This document shows positions 9,698 through 18,224 of a stretch of DNA of 64,000 nt, in pieces. Under the pieces are notes generated by a model. It was not told the origin of the DNA. It ran no database searches and saw nothing but the letters and a program-made list of their open reading frames with translations. Location: NCBI GenBank assembly GCA_963832715.1, contig CAWHVB010000004.1, forward strand, positions 186,001-250,000, read 5' to 3'. The position numbers and the translations under genes are program-made. Source of the DNA: DATFVA01 sp963832715 (GTDB lineage: Bacteria; Bacteroidota; Ignavibacteria; Ignavibacteriales; Ignavibacteriaceae). How positions within the stretch are numbered: position 1 is the stretch's first letter; each line of letters starts with the position of its first letter.

Positions 9698-9717
9698 TGG
9701 TTAGGGTATGAGAGCTG

Positions 9718-9748
9718 GCGGCAAATATTTAATTTAAATATTTGCCGC
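9718..9748. repeat. Perfect 14-bp inverted repeat
   Basis: GCGGCAAATATTTA, a 3-nt spacer, then its exact complement. It lies 20 bp past the stop of the minus-strand Yip1 gene. It could act as a 3'-end stabilising hairpin or terminator, but no T-run follows on either strand. Confidence 0.6.
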
Positions 9749-9767
9749 AAGTCCGAGGGAATTAGAA

Positions 9768-10589
9768 TCAGCCGCCTAAAAAGCGAAGGATCGGGATTGC
9801 CTGACCCAGACCGAACATTATTAATCCCCAGACTATCCATAAACCGAATACGAACACGAGATATTTCACTACGCTGCTGGATTTAAACATCTTCGATAGT
9901 CCTATCCCGGCGACTGCAAGACTCCAGATAGTGATTATATCTAATTTTCCCAGTACAAATCCGATAAAGGATGATTTTTCAACTTGCATTAAAGACGCTA
10001 AACTGGTATCCATCATCAGGCGTCCCATTACGATAGTGAGAATTGTTGCGATTATCACCTGGATAATATCAATATATGCAGTCAGTCCGTTAGCGACCAT
10101 CGCGGAGGCATAAGTACCTTCACCCTTAAATATAAACCTGGCGACAATAAAATAGATACCCGAGACTATGAAAAAGAATAAAAAGACCCGTACTATGGTG
10201 AAGATAACAGTCTGAACCATACTGGTTCCCTGCGACATTCTTTCTTCAATCTTGCTCATTTGTTCCTGAGCCTGTTCCTTAGTCATCTGTCCTTTATCAA
10301 CCATTTCCTGAAAGGACTTCTCAATTTTTGCCAGTTGTTCGTGCTTAATATTGTATGAAATTTCGGGATTGCTTAGCACTATGTAACTGGATGCTATCAA
10401 AAAAATAGTTAATAAGATAAGAGGAACAATCCAGTCAATTGTCCGCGGAGGAAATTGGGCCGTCTTCTGATACATCGCAGCCGGTTCAGAGAATACTCCA
10501 ACAAGCTTATCAGTGTGGCTTAACTCCTCCTCCTGAATATCTTCCTGGGAAGGATCCTTATTAATTTCCGGTAAATTTGTATCGTCCAT
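9768..10589 (-). CDS. Yip1-domain membrane protein
   Basis: 273 residues. An acidic N-terminus leads to the pattern LVGVFSEPAAMYQKTAQFPPRTIDWIVPLIL typical of bacterial YIP1 (PF04893) proteins. A charged coiled region (about 85-125) precedes four further hydrophobic segments. Bacterial members are inner-membrane proteins without an assigned activity. They often sit beside ABC exporters, but no such neighbour is visible here. It stands alone between two repeat-filled gaps. Confidence 0.8.
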   Translation of the reverse strand: MDDTNLPEINKDPSQEDIQEEELSHTDKLVGVFSEPAAMYQKTAQFPPRTIDWIVPLILLTIFLIASSYIVLSNPEISYNIKHEQLAKIEKSFQEMVDKGQMTKEQAQEQMSKIEERMSQGTSMVQTVIFTIVRVFLFFFIVSGIYFIVARFIFKGEGTYASAMVANGLTAYIDIIQVIIATILTIVMGRLMMDTSLASLMQVEKSSFIGFVLGKLDIITIWSLAVAGIGLSKMFKSSSVVKYLVFVFGLWIVWGLIMFGLGQAIPILRFLGG

Positions 10590-10689
10590 TATAACTCCCT
10601 CACAAATAGTTTTAGATACCGGGTAAAAATCTATTTATTGTTGAAAACAAACGCAAATAAAATTGGTAGGAATTGGCGAAATCGGCGAA

Positions 10690-10832
10690 TTAGTGGAAGA
10701 TTGATTGGAAGATTGGGGGGAATGGAGGAATGGCTGAATGGGGATTGAGGGAATGGTTGAATGGCTGAACGGCTGAATGGGGATTGAGGGAGATTGGCTG
10801 ATTGACTGATTGACTGATTGGGAAGATTGTTA
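10690..10832. repeat. Low-complexity GATTGGAAG/GAATGGCTG array upstream of tnaA
   Basis: About 140 bp of GATTG-, GAATGG- and GGCTGAATGG-like short words, including GGCTGAATGGGGATTGAGGG twice, then GATTGACT repeats. It is related in style to the array at 2.5-2.8 kb. The remaining 80 bp before tnaA is AT-rich and probably holds the promoter. No gene is visible in the 10590-10909 gap. Confidence 0.7.
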
Positions 10833-10909
10833 ATTAATAGTTGAAGTTTCGTTAAATTTAAGGGTTATATTTATAAAGTTATTCAATATTCTGAAATTCA
10901 GGGAAACAA

Positions 10910-12289
10910 ATGAAAACTATAATCGAACCTTTCAAAATCAAATCAGTTGAACCAATCCGTTTTACGACGAAAGAGGAGCGCACGGAACTCCTTAAAAAAG
11001 CAGGTTATAATACTTTTATGCTTCATGCTGACGATGTGTTAATCGATCTTCTGACAGACAGCGGAACATCAGCTATGAGTTCTATGCAGTGGGCAGGAAT
11101 AATGCAGGGGGATGAATCATATGCCGGGTCAAAAAGCTTCTACCGTTTTGAGGACGTTGTTAAGAAAATAACAGGACTTAAATACATCATCCCGACTCAC
11201 CAGGGAAGAGCTTCAGAAAAAATCCTTTTTTTCGTAGTGGGAGGTGAAGGGAAATATATTCCCAACAATACACATTTCGATACGACCCGGGCAAACATTG
11301 AGTTTACAAATGCTGAAGCAGTTGATCTTTTAAATGAAGAAGGAAAGCATCCGGAAATCCGCGCCCCATTTAAAGGGAATATGGATGTTGTAAAACTTGA
11401 GAATTTCATAAAGGAAAAAGGGAAAGAAAATATCCCGCTTTGTATGATTACTGTTACAAATAATTCAGGCGGAGGCCAGCCGGTTTCTATGCAGAATATA
11501 AGGGAAGTAAAAGAAGTGCTGAAGAAGTACGACATACCACTGTTTCTTGATGCCTGCCGTTTTGCAGAGAATGCATATTTTATAAAGAAGAGAGAAAAAG
11601 GCTACCAGGATAAGCCGCTGCTTGAGATAGCACAGGAAATGTTTTCCTACGCCGACGGCGCAACAATGAGTGCGAAGAAAGACGGACTTGCAAATATAGG
11701 CGGATTCCTTGCAATGAATGATGATGAGCTGGCAATGAAATGCCGCAATCTCCTTATCGTTACTGAGGGTTTCCCGACTTACGGAGGACTGGCCGGACGA
11801 GATCTTGAAGCGGTTGCTCAGGGTCTTGAAGAAGTACTGGATGAGCATTACCTGCAGTACAGAATAAGAAGTGTGGAATATCTCGGAGAAAAGCTTGTCT
11901 CTGCAGGGGTTCCGATAATCGAACCGCCCGGAGGTCATGCTATCTATATCGACGCTAAAAGGTTCCTGCCGAATATACCGCAGGAACAATTCCCGGGACA
12001 ATCAATTGTATGTTCTCTCTATATAGAAGGGGGTATCAGGGCTGTGGAGATCGGCAGCGTTATGTTCGGCAAATATGATAAGAACGGAAAACTAATTCCG
12101 CCGCCCATGGAACTAGTCAGACTTGCAATCCCGAGGAGAGTCTACACCCAGAGTCATATTGATTATGTACTTGAAGTTTTACTTGAAGTCTATAAAAAAA
12201 GAGGTTCACTCAAAGGCTACAAGATTACATACCAGGCACCAATGCTAAGACATTTTACTGCACAGTTTGAAGAGGTCGGTACAAAGTAA
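10910..12289 (+). CDS. tnaA: Tryptophanase (L-tryptophan indole-lyase)
   Basis: 459-residue PLP enzyme that splits L-tryptophan into indole, pyruvate and ammonia in the cytoplasm. The beta-eliminating lyase core is complete (LIDLLTDSGT, PTHQGR, the PLP lysine in SAKKDG at about residue 257, EGFPTYGGLAGRD). The N-terminus resembles tyrosine phenol-lyase, but two specificity positions argue for tryptophanase. The aspartate in HFDTTR replaces the lyase threonine, and AVEIG carries an aliphatic residue where tyrosine phenol-lyase has arginine. No TnaC-like leader peptide or TnaB permease was seen. A small gene of unknown function follows 7 bp downstream. Confidence 0.9.
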   Translation: MKTIIEPFKIKSVEPIRFTTKEERTELLKKAGYNTFMLHADDVLIDLLTDSGTSAMSSMQWAGIMQGDESYAGSKSFYRFEDVVKKITGLKYIIPTHQGRASEKILFFVVGGEGKYIPNNTHFDTTRANIEFTNAEAVDLLNEEGKHPEIRAPFKGNMDVVKLENFIKEKGKENIPLCMITVTNNSGGGQPVSMQNIREVKEVLKKYDIPLFLDACRFAENAYFIKKREKGYQDKPLLEIAQEMFSYADGATMSAKKDGLANIGGFLAMNDDELAMKCRNLLIVTEGFPTYGGLAGRDLEAVAQGLEEVLDEHYLQYRIRSVEYLGEKLVSAGVPIIEPPGGHAIYIDAKRFLPNIPQEQFPGQSIVCSLYIEGGIRAVEIGSVMFGKYDKNGKLIPPPMELVRLAIPRRVYTQSHIDYVLEVLLEVYKKRGSLKGYKITYQAPMLRHFTAQFEEVGTK

Positions 12290-12296
12290 CAGAAAG

Positions 12297-13121
12297 ATGA
12301 AGATCAAAAAAAAATATTCGATAGCAAATAAGAGAACAATCTGGCGACTGATACCATCCGGCGATAAACTCCTGATAGAGGAAAGAGACGAAGGGAATAA
12401 GCAGGTTTATTTCAGCTGTGTTGAAATTGAATCAGGCGAATCCATCCTGAAAGATTTTCAGCTTGATGAAAAATTCTGGGCAGGTGTTGAGACATTTGAA
12501 AAGGACAAAATATATTTTCATGGATATGAAAAACCGGATATGCCGGGTCATATGGGGATTACCGTATACGATTTAACCGGTAAGCGGGTATTATGGAACA
12601 GGCAGGACGCTGTTTTTCTTTTCTTATATGAAGATGAAATATTCGCTTACCTGCAGAAATTTGAATCGCGTGAGTTCTTTTCGTTTGATGCAGAAACAGG
12701 GGAGTCTGTTAGAAACTACGGTGAGAATACAAAAGAGATAAACAGCATCCGCGAAAAAATACTCGACGAACAGTATGAAAAATTTAAGAATTATTATTTT
12801 CCCGATCCTTACTTTGCCGGCAAGCTTCCTCCCGATCCGCAGGAAAGAATTGAAAAGCTTAAAAAAGACTTGATTATTTCAGGAGGTATAGACTATATAC
12901 TATATGACAGTTTTTTGCTGCTTAGTTTTCATACTGTGAGGGATGACGGAAAGCTGAACAATAACTTCAGTATTATTGAAATTGACGGCGGAAAGATTAT
13001 TTTTGAGGATGTGATTAATAGCGGTATTACTTCCTACATCCCTGATACATTTTTTATTAAAGATAATCTCCTGTTCCTGATCAAAGATAAAATTGAACTG
13101 TTGGTTTATTCGCTGATTTGA
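12297..13121 (+). CDS. Conserved hypothetical cytoplasmic protein
   Basis: 274 residues from the ATG at 12297, which follows AGAAAG. A longer frame reaches back into tnaA, but that start is less likely. There is no signal peptide or membrane segment. The sequence is rich in beta-strand patterns with recurring aromatic-acidic blocks (GDKLLIEERDEGNKQVYFSCVEI, DKIYFHGYEKPDMPGHMGITVYDLTG, ILYDSFLLLSFHTV) and looks like a WD/beta-propeller-like protein in the style of Bacteroidota DUF4905 proteins. That resemblance is weak. It is probably co-transcribed with tnaA (7 bp gap) and with the AMMECR1 gene (20 bp). Confidence 0.6.
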   Translation: MKIKKKYSIANKRTIWRLIPSGDKLLIEERDEGNKQVYFSCVEIESGESILKDFQLDEKFWAGVETFEKDKIYFHGYEKPDMPGHMGITVYDLTGKRVLWNRQDAVFLFLYEDEIFAYLQKFESREFFSFDAETGESVRNYGENTKEINSIREKILDEQYEKFKNYYFPDPYFAGKLPPDPQERIEKLKKDLIISGGIDYILYDSFLLLSFHTVRDDGKLNNNFSIIEIDGGKIIFEDVINSGITSYIPDTFFIKDNLLFLIKDKIELLVYSLI

Positions 13122-13140
13122 GTTTGAAGGATATTACATT

Positions 13141-13718
13141 ATGCCATTAACTTCAGAAGAAAAGGCAGTTTTATTAAATGCAGCACGTCAGTCTATAGCA
13201 GCTGTCTTCGGTGAAAGCGGGGAACCGTCAGCAGATTTTGGAAAATTTCCCTCATTCAGCATCAGGTCCGGCGCTTTTGTAACACTTACAATAAAAAAAG
13301 ATCTACGGGGCTGCATTGGTTACATTTTTGCTGAAATAACCTGTTTGAAACTGTATGTGAAGCCGCTGTCCAGGCTGCTTTCCGCGATCCCCGTTTTCTC
13401 CCTCTCTCACAATCTGAGCTTGATCTCATTCAAATCGAAATATCAGTTCTGTCAGAAGCGGCAAGAATAAATAATTATGAAGAGATCGAGATAGGGAAGC
13501 ACGGATTAATTCTGAACCATCTTGGAAGGAGGGGACTGCTCCTTCCGCAGGTAGCATCAGAAAATCATTTTACACGGGAAAAGTTCCTTTGTGCTATCTG
13601 TGAGAAAGCAGGATTTGAACCATTTCTCTGGCAAAAAAACAAATTAAATATTGAAGTTTTTACTGCTGAAATTTTTTCTGAAGAAGGAGAAAGGAAGAAG
13701 TCCTATGTCTCTGGTTAG
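13141..13718 (+). pseudogene. AMMECR1-domain protein (AmmeMemoRadiSam protein A), one frameshift
   Basis: The first frame gives MPLTSEEKAVLLNAARQSI and the family signature RGCIGYI. At about 13336 the homology moves to another frame, which reads FETVCEAAVQAAFRDPRFPP, then EIEIGKHGLIL and RRGLLLPQVA, to a stop at 13716-13718. Joined across one indel it is a full-length AMMECR1 protein of about 190 residues. The domain motifs are intact at the residue level, so the indel is either recent or a sequence error. It overlaps the Memo gene start by 14 bp, the usual arrangement of the AmmeMemo pair. The radical-SAM partner is not in this window. Confidence 0.8.
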
Positions 13719-14534
13719 AAAACCGGCAGTTGCGGGATATTTTTATCCGGCTGATGCTTCAAAGCTAAAAGATGAAATTGAAGTGCTGCTCTCAATTGCA
13801 GAAAACAAAGAAATTCCGGGGAAACTATTCGGAATAGTTGTCGCCACATGCCGGATACATTTATTCCGGCAAAACGGCAGCCTTCGGCTTTAATCTTTTT
13901 AAGAATAGGAAAATATTAAACACGTAATCATTATTTCCCCGAGCCACAGGGAATATTTTCCCGGGATATCCATATACGAAGGGGATGCATACCAGACCCC
14001 GCTGGGAATTGTCCCGGTAAACAAAAAAATAGCAGAGGCACTTACAGGTCAAAGCAAATCAATTTTTCTGGGGAAGGAAGGGCACAGAGAAGAACATGCT
14101 ATAGAAGTTCAGGTGCCGTTTCTGCAGATGATTCTGGATGATTTTGATATCGTTCCTATAGTAATGGGGGACCAGGGTAAAATATTCAGTGATGAACTGG
14201 CCGAAAGAATCTGCAGATTCCTATGATGAGAATGACGGTAGTAGTATCAAGTTCAGATCTTATCTCATTATTATCCGGGAGACGTGGCAGACCGGATGGA
14301 TTCCATTGTTGAGAGAGAATATACGTAATTTCGATTATGAAGAGTTGACTGATAATTTTGAAGCAGGGAGGTGTGAAGCTTGCGGTGCAGGAACTATTAT
14401 TGCAATGATGAAATCTGCCGACAAATTAAATTATCATAATTCAATGGTTCTGTACAGAAACAATTCGGGGGATACTACGGGGGATAAAAGAGGAAGTTGT
14501 CGGGTACCTTTCAGCGGCAGTCTACGGAGACTGA
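13705..14534 (+). pseudogene. Memo-family protein (AmmeMemoRadiSam protein B), six frameshifts
   Basis: Memo-like dioxygenase-fold protein starting at the ATG at 13705 after GGAGAAAGGAAG. The expected blocks appear in order but in different frames: RKPAVAGYFYPAD; PHAGYIYSGKTAAFGF (frame change about 13843); VIIISPSHREYFPG (about 13917); SSSDL (about 14225); SHYYPGDVADRMDS (about 14262); IRNFDYEEL through EACGAG (about 14322); and the tail EVVGYLSAAVYGD (about 14491). All motifs are preserved, including the conserved histidines. The gene ends at 14534, directly against the next start. Dense single-base indels with preserved protein sequence suggest poor consensus rather than old decay. Confidence 0.75.
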
Positions 14535-15440
14535 TTGCTCAATAAAAAGACAGAAATAGTTTTCATAGGTGCGGGTAAAGTTGCACATACACTGGTTCCG
14601 CTTTTGATAAAAAAAAATTATTTTGTTAATGGTATAGTCAGCCGCAATCCTGCTTCCGCTTCCTCACTCGCCAAAAACATAAAATTAACTTTTATTCTGA
14701 TAATATAGCCGATATACCATCCGGGTGCAGAATTTTTTTTATTACAGTACCTGACAATAAGATTGCGGAAATAGCAGGAATGCTCTCTTCTCTTAAATTA
14801 AATTTCCGGGAATCACTATTCGTCCATACTTCAGGTTCTCTCAGCAGTAAAGAGTTGAATGCTCTTAAATTAAAGAAGGCTATGACTGCATCGTTTCATA
14901 TAATGCAGACATTCCCCTCGCTCAGGGAAACCGATATAAGAAATTCATTTGCCGCTATTGAAACGGAGAGCGATACAGCCGAAAAATTCCTTTCGTCACT
15001 GGCAGGGACATTGGAACTGAAGTCATTTAATCTTAGTGAGGAAGCAAAAGTATTCTACCATCTTGCAGGCGTATTTGCGGCTAATTTTCTTAACGCAAAT
15101 CTTTTTTCTGCCGGTAATCTTTTGGAAAAGACAGGCTTAAGCAAAAATGAAAAATATTCTCTGTTCGAGCCCATTATCCAGACGACTTTATCGAATATTA
15201 AGAATAACGGAGCAGCCGGATCACTTTCAGGTCCGGTTGAAAGAGGGGATTTTAAGACAATTCTAAATCACCTGAACGCATTAAAAAATCCGGAGGAAGG
15301 AAAAACGAATCTGTTTCTCCGGAGCTATGTATCTCAATCTCTCATATTAATTGAAGTACTCAAAAGCAAAAGGAAAGGTCTGACAAAGGATCAAATGAAA
15401 ATCATGAAAAATCCTGGAAGAAGAAATCGGGAAACTCTAA
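14535..15440 (+). pseudogene. DUF2520 / Rossmann-like NAD(P)-binding protein, two frameshifts
   Basis: It starts at a TTG directly after the Memo stop and reads KKTEIVFIGAGKVAHTLVPLL, a GxGxxA dinucleotide-binding loop. The frame changes at about 14697 and continues as YSDNIADIPSGCRIFFITVPD, then LFVHTSGSLSS, ASFHIMQTF and HLAGVFAANFLNA, the pattern of Rossmann-like/DUF2520 proteins related to F420-NADP oxidoreductases and ketopantoate reductases. A second change at about 15410 would give the natural C-terminus KILEEEIGKL and a stop at 15440. The unshifted frame runs to 15496 into the convergent pit gene. The substrate is unknown. Confidence 0.7.
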
Positions 15441-16432
15441 AAGCCTTTGACTATCAGCTGCGAAATGTAGTAGGTGATCATTGCAAATGCTGCTGAAAGA
15501 GGTATCGTTAGTACCCAGGCCCAGAGAATATTACGGGCGACTCCCCATCTAACAGCCGAGAAACCTTTAATTGAACCTACCCCTATAATTGCTCCGGTTA
15601 TTGTATGCGTTGTACTTACAGGGATTCCCCAGATTGAAGCCAGTGAAATGGTAATACCCGAAGCTGTTTCTGCACTGAATCCGCCGAAGGGGTTGAGTTT
15701 TGTTACACGCATTCCAAGCGTTTTAATAACTTTCCAGCCGCCGATCAGTGTTCCAAGAGCAATAACCGTATAACTCATCATTATGGCATAAAACGGAATG
15801 TAGAACGTACTTCCAAGAACACCGTTTGTAAAGAGGACTATAGCGATAATCCCGATGGTTTTCTGGGCATCATTAGAACCATGGCTCAGCGAGTATAAAG
15901 CGGCGGATATAAGCTGAAGCTTCCTGAAATACTTATCCACTTTATAGGGGGATTTATTACGTACAATCCACAAGGTAATGATGGAAAAGATGAGTGCAAT
16001 TACATACCCCATTATAGGTGCGAGAAAAATAAATATAACCACTTTAGTATATCCCGAGAGTACAATGGCTCCGAATCCTGCTTTTGCAATTCCGGCACCG
16101 CCGTAACCGCCGATTATCGAATGAGAGACTGAGATAGGCATTCCATAATGTGTAGCCGTGGCGGATAGAAGGATAGCTCCTACCAGTCCTGAAAAAATAA
16201 CCTGGTTATCTACAATATTTACATCTACAATTCCTTTGCCTATAGTTGTTGCAACACTGACACCGAAAATAAAAGCCGCAGCAAAATTAAAGAATGCAGC
16301 CCAGGCAACGGCCTGGCCGGGTGTTAAAACCCGGGTTGATACAACTGTAGCGATAGAGTTGGCGGCATCATTCATTCCATTATAGAAATCGAATACGAGT
16401 GCCAGGAAAATGATAATGATGGCAAATTCCAT
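15437..16432 (-). CDS. pit: PiT-family inorganic phosphate transporter
   Basis: 331 residues, all-membrane. Both inverted-repeat signatures of the PiT family are present: GMNDAANSIATVV near residue 20 and SHGSNDAQKTIGI near residue 190. The ISVSHSIIGGYGG and IPVSTTHTITGAIIGVG motifs that follow each repeat are also seen. It imports phosphate (as a metal-phosphate complex) with H+ or Na+. The DUF47 gene ends one base before its start, giving the standard dicistronic accessory-transporter operon. The 3' end meets the convergent DUF2520 gene. Confidence 0.93.
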   Translation of the reverse strand: MEFAIIIIFLALVFDFYNGMNDAANSIATVVSTRVLTPGQAVAWAAFFNFAAAFIFGVSVATTIGKGIVDVNIVDNQVIFSGLVGAILLSATATHYGMPISVSHSIIGGYGGAGIAKAGFGAIVLSGYTKVVIFIFLAPIMGYVIALIFSIITLWIVRNKSPYKVDKYFRKLQLISAALYSLSHGSNDAQKTIGIIAIVLFTNGVLGSTFYIPFYAIMMSYTVIALGTLIGGWKVIKTLGMRVTKLNPFGGFSAETASGITISLASIWGIPVSTTHTITGAIIGVGSIKGFSAVRWGVARNILWAWVLTIPLSAAFAMITYYISQLIVKGF

Positions 16433-16433
16433 A

Positions 16434-17045
16434 TTATGTATTCTTTATGAAAAGACTGATTATCAGGTTTGCGGTCGACTGACATTTATCTGAAGTATTC
16501 TCAAGTATCTCAAGTATCTCTTTTCGTTTGATGATCTCGATGGCATTGGTTTCATTTTCAAAGAGCTCTTTTAAGGCCTGTCTGTATACATTATCTGCTT
16601 CGGTCTCCAGAACTTTCACTGCTTTCATTTCATTAGTTCGTTTTATTTTCAGGTCCTGTATTGCAATACCAAGTTCTTTTACCTGTTCAACCACCACTGC
16701 TGAAAGCTTATCGGCATATTTAACCCTGGTCTGGATATTATATGTTTCAATCCTGCTTGTTGCTCCCAGCAGCATATCGCTGATATCATCAAGTCTTTTA
16801 ATCAGGCCGAAGATATCCTCCCGGTCAAAAGGAGTTATATATGTCTTGTTAAGCCTCTTGGTTACTTTTGAGGTTATTTCGTCGCACCTCAGTTCCAGTG
16901 GTTTTATCTTAAGCAGTATATCCCTGTTTATCTCTTCATTAGAAAAGAGCTGATGGGTAAGATCAGCCATCTGCCCGATGTGGGTTATCATCTCTTTAAA
17001 ATTATCGAAGTACTTCTCTTCCTTCGGCAGTAGATTTTTGAACAT
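16434..17045 (-). CDS. DUF47 / PhoU-like phosphate transport regulator
   Basis: 203-residue helical protein of the DUF47 (Pit accessory protein) family, distantly related to PhoU. Recognisable features are FNKLLPKEEKYFDNF-type N-terminus (here MFKNLLPKEEKYFDNFKEM), the TPFDREDIFGLIKRLDDI motif at about 72-90 that contributes to metal binding, and the KCQSTANLI end helix. It is thought to control the Pit transporter encoded directly downstream (stop and start two bases apart). Confidence 0.9.
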   Translation of the reverse strand: MFKNLLPKEEKYFDNFKEMITHIGQMADLTHQLFSNEEINRDILLKIKPLELRCDEITSKVTKRLNKTYITPFDREDIFGLIKRLDDISDMLLGATSRIETYNIQTRVKYADKLSAVVVEQVKELGIAIQDLKIKRTNEMKAVKVLETEADNVYRQALKELFENETNAIEIIKRKEILEILENTSDKCQSTANLIISLFIKNT

Positions 17046-17134
17046 CTTTCCCTCGCTTTTACAACGGCGAAAAATAAAAAAATAATTAATATAAGAGAAA
17101 TTCCAGCCGTGAAAGTATTAACGTCTCTGGTTGT

Positions 17135-17290
17135 TTATTTTAGAAACATTAGTTTTTTAACAGCAGAATAATCACTGCTCGTTGTTAGCCTGTAAAAGTA
17201 TACACCTGAACTTAAATCTCCTCCTTTCAATTTAATGGCATAATACCCAGGCTGTTTTTTTTCGTTAACTAATACTCCTTTTTGTTTCCT
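17135..17290 (-). pseudogene. Orphan T9SS sorting-domain remnant
   Basis: The minus strand reads GVLVNEKKQPGYYAIKLKG, then GDLSSGVYFYRL and a tail VKKLMFLK to a stop at 17135-17137. This is the last 50 residues of a type IX C-terminal sorting domain with no body in front; an in-frame TAG lies at 17291-17293. It is probably left over from a deleted cargo gene. Confidence 0.75.
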
Positions 17291-17369
17291 CTAAGTCCCT
17301 CGTAATTAAATTTACTGAAAAACCTGCTCTTGATGATGTATATAAAAAAGAAGCTTTCGCTCCCTTGAA

Positions 17370-18210
17370 TTACTTGATTAGCAGCATTTTGCCTGTTTTA
17401 ACATATTCACCTGCTTTCAACCTGTAGAAATATACGCCGCTGGCAAAATTACCGGCATTAAACCCTACTTCATAATATCCGGGCTTCTTTGTATCATTAA
17501 CCAGTGTCTTTATTGGTTTGTGTATAAAAATTAGGAGTAAACCTATTATTAAGGGTAAAATCCGGATCTGAATCAAAATATTGATTTGCAATATATGGAA
17601 AACGATTCGGCTCCCTGTTTGGGTTTGTTGGAAAGGATTGAAATAAAGTTTCTAAAAATCCTTCATAGTCTTCGGTATTCAGGAGACAAAGCAAACCATC
17701 GATGCCAATATTTCCGTCCAGGTCCGGATGATCACCGCCAGCCTGTATTTTCATAGGAACTCCCTTGCATAAAACAATGTACCTGATTTGATTTGTGAGA
17801 TTATGTTGTGTTAGATAATTTTTGATTGGCAATGCAACATATTTATAAAAGTATTTATAGGCGTGTTCAGTTGCATACCACGTCCCGCTATTATGATTAT
17901 CAAGATCCCTGATGATATCACTTCCCTGCCGTAAGCCAACTGTGTGGGTAACACCATCTACTGAAAAAGTTGTATCGGGAAATCTTAAGCCGGGGAAAAT
18001 AACATTGGCTGCCGGTATATTCCGAGCCAATCTATAGTATTCTTTAACGGAGTCTGAAATCAATCCCAATGTATCTTGAAGGCTCGTTGGCTGTTTATAA
18101 ACGACCAATACATTTTCTTGCCCTGGGATCCCTGCATAAGTTGGCGTTTGTGCATTTGAATAAGAGGCACAAAGAAAAAGGAACACTAAAAGAGCGGGAA
18201 AAAATTTCAT
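17370..18210 (-). pseudogene. Truncated TIGR03790-like cargo protein joined out of frame to a sorting domain
   Basis: The N-terminal frame (18210 down to 17497) encodes a signal peptide (MKFFPALLVFLFLCASYSNAQ) and about 190 residues resembling TIGR03790 proteins (VLVVYKQPTS, EYYRLARNIPAANVIFP, IRYIVLCKGVPMKI). It then breaks down into NKDTG and stops. Another frame (17370 to about 17520) carries LVNDTKKPGYYEVGFNAG, NFASGVYFYRL and MLLIK, a T9SS sorting domain. The middle of the protein is missing and the two parts are in different frames, so it looks like an internal deletion. Confidence 0.7.
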
Positions 18211-18224
18211 ACGGTCTCCTCTGT

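Noticed and set aside
10910..12289. Tyrosine phenol-lyase
   Set aside because: The N-terminus resembles it, but the Thr and Arg that define phenol-lyase specificity are Asp and Ile, as in tryptophanase.
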